16,606 nt of DNA from Candidatus Borrarchaeota archaeon (lineage in GTDB: Archaea > Asgardarchaeota > Sifarchaeia > Borrarchaeales > Borrarchaeaceae): assembly GCA_016840645.1 (NCBI GenBank), contig JAEORY010000028.1, forward strand, positions 1-16,606. The letters run 5' to 3'. Both the position numbers and the translations under genes were made by a program. A model generated the notes under the pieces. It did not search any database, had not been told where the DNA came from, and saw only the letters and a list, made by a program, of their open reading frames with translations. Below, in pieces: positions 1 through 6,581 of the stretch (within the stretch, counting starts at the first letter, position 1; each line of letters opens with the position of its first letter).

Positions 1-48
1 TGGACGACGTTTTCAAAAAAATTAGAAGAACAAAAGTTATGACAATGT
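1..48 (+). pseudogene. 5' part of a gene interrupted by the IS element (incomplete at window edge)
   Basis: A plus-strand frame starting at base 3 is open into the element and reads DDVFKKIRRTKVMTM, a lysine/arginine-rich, coding-looking stretch. It stops making sense where the inferred right end of the tnpB element begins (base 49). The frame matches that of the coding stretch at 1616-1720: joining base 48 to base 1617 gives a continuous frame (MTM-YKDAISLETSS). The product is not recognised because only about 15 codons lie in the window on this side. That the two pieces belong to one gene is an inference from frame and from the position of the element ends. Confidence 0.5.
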
Positions 49-180
49 GTGAACTACTCCGCCCTTTCGGACGGAGCTTCTGCCCTCACGGATTGTTGAG
101 CTTTTCCTACGAGGGATAGCAAGAACCCGCTCATCGACAGTTCGGGGTTGTCCACGGAACCCCCCGTTCCTTGAAGGAAC
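31..180 (-). ncRNA. Putative omega-RNA of the tnpB element (5' limit uncertain)
   Basis: In TnpB systems the guide RNA comes from the 3' end of tnpB and the right end of the element, with the guide taken from flanking DNA. Here, reading the minus strand, the hairpin CTCCGTCC-GAAA-GGGCGGAG (76 to 57) overlaps the last tnpB codons and is followed by GTAGTTCAC and then flanking host sequence beginning ACATTGTCATAAC at base 48. The hairpin and the end motif are seen directly. The 5' limit and any processing are guesses; I set the left limit at about 18 guide bases. Confidence 0.45.
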
Positions 181-1501
181 ACTTTGGTTTTCGCCCTACG
201 ACCTTTCCGCCGCTTTGTTAATCCCGTAAGGCACTTAATAGCGTCTAACAGGATGTTAAACGCCGCGTTTACGTCTCTATCGGCGATAAATCCGCATTTC
301 AGGCATCCGAACGCCCTGTCCTTGACCTCCACCTTTCGTGAACCGCACATCGAACACCGATGGGTGGTCCACCACTCATTGATCACCAAGGATACTCCGT
401 CACGCACCAGCACCGCCATCGCGATACGATCAGCACAGTCCTTGAATGCCCAATGGTTGACACGTTTTCGGTTTCTCCTGTGCCCTGATCCTTTGTAGTG
501 GCAATTACGCACCTTGTCGGGGTAGCCTATGATCACCAGCGAACCTGTAAGGTGCTCGGCAATATCAATTGCCAGTTTTCTCCTGAAATCCTTAGCGTAA
601 TTCAACCGTTTACCGTAAAGTTTCTTCACTACCACGTATTTCCCTAACCGTTTTAACCTAGCGATCCTGTTGTTCAGTTGGCGCATATGGATGAAAAACT
701 TCTTGTAGTCCTCTTTCTTAAAGAGGATGACGTTGCCTTCGCCATCCGAATCACACGCTACAGCAGTCGCCAACCGCTTCAAACCGAGGTCAATGCCCGT
801 GATGGACTTCAGCACAGGCATAACTTCCTTTTCTATGACAACATGGACCTCATAGCGTTTCAACCTGTGGTTTTTAACGATTTGAAAAGATTTAACACGC
901 CATTCTTTGTCATGGAGGTGCTTCGCGGCATACGGATACATACACAACGGCAGGTGTAATTTCTCGCCCAGAAAGGAAACTCCTTTGAAGTGCGGGATGG
1001 TGCGATGTCGCCTACACGATAGTCGAACATGACGGGCACTTTCCCTTTGATTTTCGGTGGCGAGGGCTCCTTCTTCTTCCAGCGGTAAAGTTTGTGCCGG
1101 AGTTTTCTCAACCGTTTCTTATCTTTAGCAGTGCTTTTCTTGATGATACGTTGTTTACAGGTGGCGATGGACTTTTCCAGACGCATAATCTCCCACTGCC
1201 ACTCACGATGCAGTTCCCGATAGGACTTGAGCATCCAAAGGGCTTTATCGCGGCAAGTTTGCACGAAACCCGACGACAGCCCCGTAAGGTGTTCTACATC
1301 TTTTCGGTATTGCTCCGCCTCTTTAGCGCTCGTAATATTCTCAGTGATGATTTTTTCAAGAAACAGTTGCACACCATAAGTGAGGCGTGCGGTAAGTTTA
1401 TCGAGGACCTTTACCTTTGTTGTGGTGATCCTGTCATCAACGGGAAGCACCAGCGTCTTGCAGATTGGTAATGGTTTGGCAAGTTGAAGTTCCAACTCCA
1501 T
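54..1501 (-). pseudogene. tnpB: TnpB RNA-guided endonuclease, frameshifted
   Basis: TnpB proteins are RNA-guided RuvC nucleases of IS200/IS605 elements. The gene lies in two overlapping frames. The N-terminal part (start ATG at 1501, GGAGG directly before it) is sensible down to MFDYRVGDIAPS, and the C-terminal part resumes as HFKGVSFLGEKLHLP. One base has therefore been gained or lost near 988-1003, just before the RuvC domain. The C-terminal part shows RuvC-I (GIDLG), a four-Cys zinc finger (CSMC and CLKC) and RuvC-III (ADRDVNAAFNIL). The usual RuvC-II Glu is absent: the strand reads VIIGYPDKV. A Glu occurs instead in NEWWTTHRC just before the zinc finger, which could be a relocated catalytic residue. 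With the shift the product is probably inactive unless it is a sequencing error. Confidence 0.85.
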
Positions 1502-1600
1502 CCTCCACGACCCTCTAGGAAATTAGAGGACGCATCACTTAAAAACGTTTCTCTAACGAGAAAAGGACGGCGATTCATCTCCCACCTTTAGGTAGTAGTC

Positions 1601-1613
1601 ATCTCACCGAGAT
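1601..1613. repeat. Left-end subterminal hairpin of the IS element
   Basis: ATCTC-ACC-GAGAT is a perfect 5-bp inverted repeat with a 3-nt loop. It sits a few bases inside the inferred left tip (1616), where Y1 transposases of IS200/IS605 elements bind a hairpin. A second, 6-bp hairpin (CCTCTA/TAGAGG) lies at 1512-1529, closer to tnpB. Confidence 0.5.
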
Positions 1614-1616
1614 AAG

Positions 1617-1720
1617 ATAAAGACGCAATAAGCTTGGAAACAAGTAGCGATAAGGTTGATAAACTTACGGAATTAGTAGACTATCTGATATCTGAACTAC
1701 AAAAGAACGGTTTAATCTAG
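1617..1720 (+). pseudogene. 3' part of the gene interrupted by the IS element
   Basis: The plus-strand frame is open from 1616 to a TAG stop at 1718-1720 and has no start codon of its own in a sensible place. It reads DKDAISLETSSDKVDKL, then TELVDYLISELQKNGLI, an amphipathic helix-like C-terminus. It begins right where the left end of the tnpB element should end, and ATAAA at 1617-1621 reads TTTAT in the transposon orientation, a target motif seen for several IS200/IS605 TnpB systems. Together with bases 1-48 it most likely forms one disrupted gene. The family is unknown; a small regulator is possible but unsupported. Confidence 0.5.
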
Positions 1721-1762
1721 TAAAAGGATAAGATCGTATATGTGCATAATCTTGTTCGTTTC

Positions 1763-1780
1763 CAAGAATTATAATTCTTG
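1763..1780. repeat. 18-bp perfect palindrome over the tsr3 stop codon
   Basis: CAAGAATTATAATTCTTG is a perfect palindrome that includes the last tsr3 codons and its TAA stop (1769-1771). No T-run follows it on the minus strand, so a simple terminator is not clear. It could be a protein-binding site or an mRNA 3'-end structure. Confidence 0.5.
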
Positions 1781-2308
1781 AAGGGCCTGTTTTTGTAGTT
1801 CAAGCATATGGTCACTCGTTTCTGCTTTGATGTAAAGTTGAAGGAGTTCTTGGTTAACTGTAAGAAAATTGAGTCCCCAATTAAATTTAGAGAGAATGTT
1901 TTTAGCTTGGTCCTCAAAACCTAATATAACAAGAGCGGCAGCTAAAGCTTCAACTGTGCTTAACCTAACCGGCTTTCCATAATTGGTAGGATTTGCCGCA
2001 ATCAGAAACGGCAAAGCTCTCTTTATTCCACGTAGTTTTTCAACTGAATCAGATGTGAATTTTGCCCAGGAAGCATCTATTGCCAGAAGTCCATGATGAG
2101 TAGCAAGCTCCAGATCTTGTTTTGAGAGGATAACTTCTGAAAATGGATCTAGCAGGATAACCCGTTTAGATACTTGTGAGAATTTACGAATTTGAGTTAC
2201 GAGTCTCTGTCTGGTTAGCCTTTGTCCTGTACATTTCTTTGGGTCGCATTGCTTAACGTGGTAGACGTAGATAGGTATCAGCTTTACGTTTCCTCCCTGA
2301 TTACTCAT
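1769..2308 (-). CDS. tsr3: Tsr3-type rRNA aminocarboxypropyltransferase
   Basis: Tsr3 (formerly DUF367) transfers the 3-amino-3-carboxypropyl group of S-adenosylmethionine to a hypermodified uridine in helix 31 of small-subunit rRNA. Family hallmarks are clear: IPIYVYHVKQCDPKKCTG near the N-terminus, LLDPFSEVILS, GLLAIDASWAK, RALPFLIAANPTNYG, LSTVEALAAAL and the closing FNWGLNFLTVNQELL. The length, about 179 residues, is normal. I start at the ATG at 2308 because a TATA-like box at 2337-2346 would place the transcript start near it (leaderless); an upstream in-frame ATG at 2338 overlaps that box. A strong GGGAGG lies within the first codons but has no ATG, GTG or TTG at a fitting distance. 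The gene is divergent from the RAM gene. Function is confident by motif; the start is less certain. Confidence 0.9.
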   Translation of the reverse strand: MSNQGGNVKLIPIYVYHVKQCDPKKCTGQRLTRQRLVTQIRKFSQVSKRVILLDPFSEVILSKQDLELATHHGLLAIDASWAKFTSDSVEKLRGIKRALPFLIAANPTNYGKPVRLSTVEALAAALVILGFEDQAKNILSKFNWGLNFLTVNQELLQLYIKAETSDHMLELQKQALQEL

Positions 2309-2336
2309 ATGGTTTTTGTAAAGCATTGTTAAATTC

Positions 2337-2346
2337 ATATATGTAA
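2337..2346 (-). promoter_or_regulatory. TATA-like promoter of tsr3
   Basis: On the minus strand TTTACATATA lies about 30 bases upstream of the ATG at 2308, the spacing expected for a leaderless archaeal transcript. It is the best TATA candidate between tsr3 and its divergent neighbour. Confidence 0.35.
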
Positions 2347-2538
2347 AGAAAGATGGTTCCTATTGCAGGAACTAGAACAATAGCCGAAAGATAGAACGAC
2401 CTTGCGATATTTCGCAGTATATTCTAATTAAATTAATCAAAGATAACTTTTTCTGAAGAGAAACAAACAAATACTAGAAACAACAAATAAATGAAAGATT
2501 TAACATCAAAAATCTTCCTTGTTTGGATGTGATGTATA

Positions 2539-2781
2539 ATGCCTATGGCTTTTATTTTAATAAACTCTGAGATCGGAGCTGAAGAAGCCGTATTAAACGC
2601 GTTACATGATTTAGAACCGGGCGTTGATGAAGCCTATATTGTCTACGGTGTGTACGATATCATCGCAAAAATACGCGAGGAAACGATGGAGAAGTTAAAA
2701 GAACTTATTACTTGGAAGATAAGACGCTTGGACAAAGTCCGCAGTACCTTGACCATGATTATCGTCGAAAAGGTCGAGTGA
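2539..2781 (+). CDS. Stand-alone Lrp/AsnC ligand-binding (RAM) domain protein
   Basis: This 80-residue protein is a single alpha/beta RAM domain, the effector-binding and oligomerisation half of Lrp/AsnC regulators, without the helix-turn-helix half. The pattern AFILINSEIGAEEAVLNAL, then GVDEAYIVYGVYDIIAKIR, then a final STLTMIIVEK strand fits the beta-alpha-beta-beta-alpha-beta fold. Such single-domain proteins bind amino acids or partner with full Lrp proteins; the ligand here is unknown. A GGATGTGAT sequence (2525-2533) resembles a ribosome-binding site six bases before the ATG. A second ATG at 2545 would drop only two residues. The nearest TATA-like stretch is GATTTAACA around 2497. It converges on the small gene at 2815-3123. 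Confidence 0.85.
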   Translation: MPMAFILINSEIGAEEAVLNALHDLEPGVDEAYIVYGVYDIIAKIREETMEKLKELITWKIRRLDKVRSTLTMIIVEKVE

Positions 2782-2798
2782 ACTTACCTCAATCTACC

Positions 2799-2815
2799 TT
2801 TTTCTTAATTTTCGC
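2799..2815 (+). terminator. T-rich terminator after the RAM gene
   Basis: A TTTTT run at 2799-2803 is followed by further T-rich sequence about 18 bases after the stop codon, as in intrinsic archaeal termination. It lies between convergent genes. Confidence 0.4.
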
Positions 2816-3123
2816 TATTTATTCTTTTCTTTTTGTCGCGATCTTAGTTGCCAAAGTTCCTTTAATTCTTCAAAGGTCAAATCTTTTGGTGGTAGAACCA
2901 CGTCTGCTGATTGAAATCCTCTGATCTTAACGCTTTTACCATTTCTAGCTATAAAATTGAGAAGCTCGTCATACATCTGAAAAGATTCTTCCTCGCAGCC
3001 ACCGTTGTTAGCAGTCAAGAAAAAGGCGAGGCTTTCTTCAAATTCGTTGATTTTCTTAATGACTCTTTTTTCTCGACTCTTGTCAATAAAAATAAGGTAT
3101 TCTCCTGCAATCTTAATAATCAC
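2815..3123 (-). CDS. Hypothetical small protein (about 102 aa)
   Basis: I do not recognise this protein. It begins with a short beta-rich stretch (IIKIAGEYLIFID), then a charged helical segment (KSREKRVIKKINEFEESLAFFL), a Gly/Cys patch (NNGGCEEES), a helix (MYDELLNFIARNG), VKIRGFQSADVVLPP and a final helix with a basic tail. I start at GTG 3123 because GAGGT at 3132-3136 lies eight bases upstream; the frame extends to a TTG at 3138 without ribosome-binding support. No membrane segment or signal peptide. It converges with the RAM gene and has the tRNA gene on its other side. Confidence 0.6.
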   Translation of the reverse strand: MIIKIAGEYLIFIDKSREKRVIKKINEFEESLAFFLTANNGGCEEESFQMYDELLNFIARNGKSVKIRGFQSADVVLPPKDLTFEELKELWQLRSRQKEKNK

Positions 3124-3321
3124 TTTAGATGACCTCAAATATATAGAACCTTTTTATTGGATCTCATGAGGATAAAAGCATGCCTTAAAAGAGTTTTTAT
3201 ATAGGACAAATAGTTACCATCGCTATATTTAAATATTCACTATCTAAATGAAAATAAGAGCTTAAGAATTAAGCGCCTTTTAATAATCTCCTCAGATTTG
3301 GATTCCCCTCCTTGATTTTGT

Positions 3322-3428
3322 AGCGGGGTGGGGTAGACAGGAGATCCCGCGGGGCTCATAACCCCGAGATCGGTGGTTCAAATCTATGGGATAACGCCTA
3401 TAGAGGATAAATCCATCCCCCGCTACCA
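3322..3428 (+). tRNA. Initiator tRNA-Met (CAT) with a 29-nt insertion in the T-loop
   Basis: The acceptor stem AGCGGGG/CCCCGCT gives A1-U72 plus six G-C/C-G pairs; CCA is encoded. The D-arm is GGG/CCC around AGGAG. The anticodon stem is CGGGG/CCCCG around CTCATAA (CAT). The variable loop is AGATC, and the T-stem GGTGG pairs with CCATC including one G-U. The A1-U72 pair and the G-C pairs flanking the anticodon loop mark the initiator type. The T-loop TTCAAAT (3377-3383) is separated from the 3' T-stem strand (3413-3417) by 29 extra bases. Because AAATC occurs at both edges, the insertion can be placed anywhere from 3380-3408 to 3385-3413. Removing it gives a normal 78-nt tRNA. Confidence 0.92.
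3384..3412 (+). other. Candidate intron at about position 59/60-60/61 of tRNA-iMet
   Basis: Archaeal tRNA introns at T-loop positions such as 59/60 are known and are removed by the splicing endonuclease. This one can fold into CTATGG/CC-T-ATAG with the loop GATAACG. I tested all six possible cut registers for the standard 3-4-3 bulge-helix-bulge and found none with both a four-pair central helix and flanking helices, so a relaxed motif would be needed. The direct repeat AAATC at both edges leaves the exact borders open. Confidence 0.6.
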
Positions 3429-3453
3429 TTTTCACGTTCTTTCATTATAAATT

Positions 3454-5391
3454 TCAAATAACGCAATATTGTCTCTTTTCTAGGTAATCTTGAAGTACAG
3501 CATCTAATAAATTCTTTTCATCTTTGAGAAAATGAGCAGAGCCTTCTCCTGCGCGAGCCAGTTTCTTTGAAAACTCAATATCAACGTCTCCGCCCCTTAG
3601 AATACACACCACAGAGCTGCTGATTTTATTTGCACGACAAATTTTGACTTGACGAAGTGCTGCGAGTTTAGCACGTGCCTTCTCGTCTATAGTATCTTGT
3701 TGTTTGGTAGATTCGTGGAAGTTATGTGTAGTTGGGACGCCGTCCGTGATTATGATAATGTGCTTTTCAGCATTTCTTGAAGCTGATAATAAGATTTCTC
3801 GTGCATTTTTAATACCGTCCTCTAGGTTTGTATACCCTGCGGGTCTTACTTCAGTGATCTTCTCTAATATAGGCTGAACATTATATGTGAGTTTATTGAG
3901 TTTTGTTGCAGTATTAGCGAAAGTAACAACACTACTCCGATCGCCATTCTTGAAGGCTGCTAATGCCAGTCCTATTGCTGCTTTACGTGCATATTGAAAC
4001 TTACTAAACTCAATCATGGATGAACTTCTGTCTAAGGCTAATACAACATCCATACAACCAAGAGGTCGTCGTTCTTTTATTCGAATATCTTCTCTTTGAA
4101 TTTTTTCCGGGTGTCTTCGTTTAGTTATCACTTCTCTCATGGTTCTTCGCAGGGAGATATCGCGAAATCTGTCTTCACATTCATATTTTCTTATATCGAC
4201 GACATCTTCTCCATCTATAGATTTTCCAGAACGGGTCTTATGTTTACCTTTCATAAGGGCACATTCTACCTCTGAGAGGATATCTTCGTAAAGTATGGCG
4301 TATCCTTTATCTGTTATCCTAATTTTTGAGTGTTCTTCCTCAATAAGCTTTTCCTCAGTCAAATTTTTGAGGATATCAATGAGAGCGTCATAAGCGGCAT
4401 ACTTATGATCATCTCTTTGTAAATCGATAGCCACTCCAAGGTTCTCTCGCAATAATTCTTTAAGATAATCCAGAAGAGACGGATCCGCATGTTTAAGCAG
4501 ATTTTGAAACGACGCTCCTCTTGAAGAAGCGTCCTGTGCATTTTGGATTGACCTAAGCGCATCCTTAATCATGTTCCTCGAAATTTGTTTTGAGGTTGAT
4601 CCTTGAGAACTCCCTTTTTTTGACGGAATGGTTTGGTTGTGTGATACTGATTTCTTTGTTTTAGAGCCTCGCATTAAATCTTCGGCTTTGTCTGTAAACT
4701 CGAATTCTGTTCCTAATTCTGGCTTTTGTTTTTGAATTGGTTGACCTTTCAACAGTTCTTCTTTTTCTAAATAGTTAGGTACGCTGTATAAGAGTCGTAA
4801 CATTTCCATAGTAGGATTTTGTGTCGTCTTATCGACTTGTCTTTTCATTCGTCTAAAAAAATCTGAGAGTGCAGGGAATTGTTTTTTGAGTTCTTCTGGA
4901 TCGATATTCATTAGATTGGAAAAATCTTGCTGTGTTAATTTATCTTTAAATCCAACGGATTTCTTATGGTCTAATTGGCGGTAAAATTCCTCCTTACGCC
5001 TGGTAAACTCCTTTAATTCTTTCATAATATTTCCCATTTGCCCTTCGTTAAGCGGTAGTGTTGGAGTGCAGATTGAAGGACTTTTTATATGATCCTTTGC
5101 CATTTCCTCACTAAAAAGTGCCTCGATTATTTCTATAATCAGTTCATCAGGCGTTCTCAAGGATTTCATTTGAATTCGATGCGCTAGAGTAATTAATGCA
5201 GCATCTATTATGTGTTCTTTGTTCATTTCCTGCCTTAAAATAGCATAACTCCTCAAAACGTCAAGAAAAGCTAAAACGCCCCTACTTGAAGGTCCTTTTG
5301 CGACTTCAGGATGAGTTCGAATTGCCTCAGCGATTTTAGCGAGCAGTTCCGGTATGTCATGGTTGAAAGTAAGGGCGTGTGTAGTCATCAC
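3454..5391 (-). CDS. VWA-domain protein, MoxR partner (ChlD/CoxE-like)
   Basis: This 645-residue protein ends in a von Willebrand A domain with a complete metal-ion-dependent adhesion site: DRSSS (D454, S456, S458), T521 in GYTN and D550 in ITDG. Such proteins work with MoxR AAA+ ATPases in metal-cofactor insertion or maturation of a client complex. Around residues 33-73, GPSSRGVLAFLDVLRSYA followed by AALITLAHRI resembles the lid subdomain of MoxR/Mg-chelatase ATPases, although no ATPase core precedes it. Residues 115-220 look helical; 220-275 are low-complexity and Ser/Thr/Lys-rich; 305-370 look like a winged helix ending KIRITDKGYAIL. The gene starts at GTG (ATG follows at once) after AGAAGGAA and lies eight bases behind the MoxR gene, so one transcript is likely. 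The client is unknown. Confidence 0.85.
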   Translation of the reverse strand: MMTTHALTFNHDIPELLAKIAEAIRTHPEVAKGPSSRGVLAFLDVLRSYAILRQEMNKEHIIDAALITLAHRIQMKSLRTPDELIIEIIEALFSEEMAKDHIKSPSICTPTLPLNEGQMGNIMKELKEFTRRKEEFYRQLDHKKSVGFKDKLTQQDFSNLMNIDPEELKKQFPALSDFFRRMKRQVDKTTQNPTMEMLRLLYSVPNYLEKEELLKGQPIQKQKPELGTEFEFTDKAEDLMRGSKTKKSVSHNQTIPSKKGSSQGSTSKQISRNMIKDALRSIQNAQDASSRGASFQNLLKHADPSLLDYLKELLRENLGVAIDLQRDDHKYAAYDALIDILKNLTEEKLIEEEHSKIRITDKGYAILYEDILSEVECALMKGKHKTRSGKSIDGEDVVDIRKYECEDRFRDISLRRTMREVITKRRHPEKIQREDIRIKERRPLGCMDVVLALDRSSSMIEFSKFQYARKAAIGLALAAFKNGDRSSVVTFANTATKLNKLTYNVQPILEKITEVRPAGYTNLEDGIKNAREILLSASRNAEKHIIIITDGVPTTHNFHESTKQQDTIDEKARAKLAALRQVKICRANKISSSVVCILRGGDVDIEFSKKLARAGEGSAHFLKDEKNLLDAVLQDYLEKRQYCVI

Positions 5392-5399
5392 ATTTCCTT

Positions 5400-6407
5400 C
5401 TAATTATTATTAAGAACGCTGTCAACTAAGGAATGGATGTATTCAGTAGGATGTTCAAAATAAGAGCTCTCAGGAGCTAATGCAACGCGTCCGCGCAAAG
5501 CAACACGTGCGGCCTTTCTTATATCATCTACAGATACTGTTGTATCCTTACGTAGGGTAGTAAAACTTTGGCTTAAGTTCCACGTAGAGAGTGTAGCTCG
5601 AACACTGGCTGCATTTTCGATATCTTTGTCAGTACGAGTCCTTTGAATGATCTCCACTATCTCTTGTACTAATTTGAGCGGGATTTCTTTATCAGTTTTA
5701 ACTCCATATCGCTGAACAATTTCCAATTCTTCCTCAGCAGTTGGGTAGGTGATTTTTACTCTTTCAAGTCTGTCCTTTAAGGCTTCCGAAATCCGTTCTA
5801 CACCTGCATATTCCGCAGGATTCATTGTAGCAATCAAAATAGTATCAATATCAAATTCAACATCAAAGTTACCAATTGTTATCACATGTTCCTGAAGAAC
5901 CTGTAAAAGTGTATTTTGTAAGCGTTCAGAAAGACGGTTTATTTCGTCAATAAAAAGAATTTTCCGGTTTGCCTTGATAATTTTACCTGGTTTAAACGCA
6001 CGTGGGTCGAACGGTCCTCTCTTGAAAGCAATCACTGGATCGATATCACCTATTAAGTCTTCAGCGGTGAGTTCGGGTGAACCTTGAACCCTCACAAATC
6101 TTTTAGGGCCAGGGATCGTTATAATAGGAAATTTTTCTTGAGTGGTTTCACATTGAGGACACTCGGGACTTTCAGGGCGACAATTAAAACCGCAATCACG
6201 GACTTTCATATCTGGTAACCTGCTTGCAAGTTCTTTTGCAATAAGAGTTTTTCCAGAGCCAACAGGTCCCTCAAGCAGCAAATGTCTTCCAGAATGAAGA
6301 ACCGCTAATATCTGCTCCTTTATATCATCTGGACCTATCCATGCGTCAATAAGTTTCGTTCCTTTCTGCTCAATTAACTCTTTTAATTCATTTCTCAAAG
6401 AATTCAT
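5400..6407 (-). CDS. moxR: MoxR-family AAA+ ATPase with a Cys-rich insertion
   Basis: MoxR ATPases are AAA+ remodelling enzymes that act with VWA proteins, here the next gene. The 335-residue protein has Walker A GPVGSGKT (47-54), Walker B ILFIDE (150-155), sensor-1 IATMNP (N196) and a probable arginine finger in LKDRLERV (R213), then a lid domain ending RVALRGRVALAP. The sequence FKRGPFDPRAFKPGKIIKANR is typical of the MoxR/Mg-chelatase branch. Unusual is a four-Cys segment at residues 72-86 (C72, C76, C83, C86) just after the first beta strand, probably a zinc or iron-sulfur knuckle. The start at 6407 follows GGATGGAAAG. A TATA-like GTTATTAAATC at 6466-6476 fits a promoter for both genes. 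Confidence 0.9.
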   Translation of the reverse strand: MNSLRNELKELIEQKGTKLIDAWIGPDDIKEQILAVLHSGRHLLLEGPVGSGKTLIAKELASRLPDMKVRDCGFNCRPESPECPQCETTQEKFPIITIPGPKRFVRVQGSPELTAEDLIGDIDPVIAFKRGPFDPRAFKPGKIIKANRKILFIDEINRLSERLQNTLLQVLQEHVITIGNFDVEFDIDTILIATMNPAEYAGVERISEALKDRLERVKITYPTAEEELEIVQRYGVKTDKEIPLKLVQEIVEIIQRTRTDKDIENAASVRATLSTWNLSQSFTTLRKDTTVSVDDIRKAARVALRGRVALAPESSYFEHPTEYIHSLVDSVLNNN

Positions 6408-6465
6408 GGCTTTCCATCCACTTTTTAACTTCTATTCTCCTAATCACGTAATCTGGGCACGATCT

Positions 6466-6476
6466 GATTTAATAAC
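6466..6476 (-). promoter_or_regulatory. TATA-like promoter of the moxR-VWA operon
   Basis: Minus-strand GTTATTAAATC lies about 60 bases upstream of the moxR start, leaving a leader of roughly 35 bases that contains the ribosome-binding site. This is the clearest TATA candidate in the intergenic stretch. Confidence 0.35.
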
Positions 6477-6581
6477 ATTTTCAAAGATGCAAGAAGGTAG
6501 GTATTCTTGTCGAGACCCAAAAATTATTTTATTTCTTCAGGAAACTTAAATTTCAATTGTTCTCATACAGGTGTTTTCATA

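Larger units (their letters stand above)
49..1616 (-). mobile_element. IS200/IS605-type element carrying only tnpB
   Basis: The element is delimited from structure. The right end (transposon orientation) has a hairpin at 57-76 with 8-bp arms and a GAAA loop, followed by GTAGTTCAC ending at base 49. The left end has a perfect 5-bp hairpin with a 3-nt loop at 1601-1613, three bases inside the inferred tip, and a second hairpin at 1512-1529. Subterminal hairpins without terminal inverted repeats or target duplication are typical of this superfamily. No tnpA (Y1 transposase) is present, so movement would need a transposase in trans. The flanking host sequence rejoins in frame when 49-1616 is removed, which supports the boundaries to within a few bases. 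Confidence 0.65.

Noticed and set aside
184..959. Plus-strand frames at 184-498 and 678-959
   Set aside because: Antisense to tnpB; compositions reflect the opposite strand and no family is recognisable.
1502..1616. A remnant of tnpA at the left end
   Set aside because: No frame with a Y1 transposase motif is present; the stretch holds only hairpins and end sequence.
2712..3132. Plus-strand frames at 2712-2924 and 2911-3132
   Set aside because: The first overlaps the RAM gene in another frame, and both are largely antisense to the 102-residue gene that has a good ribosome-binding site.
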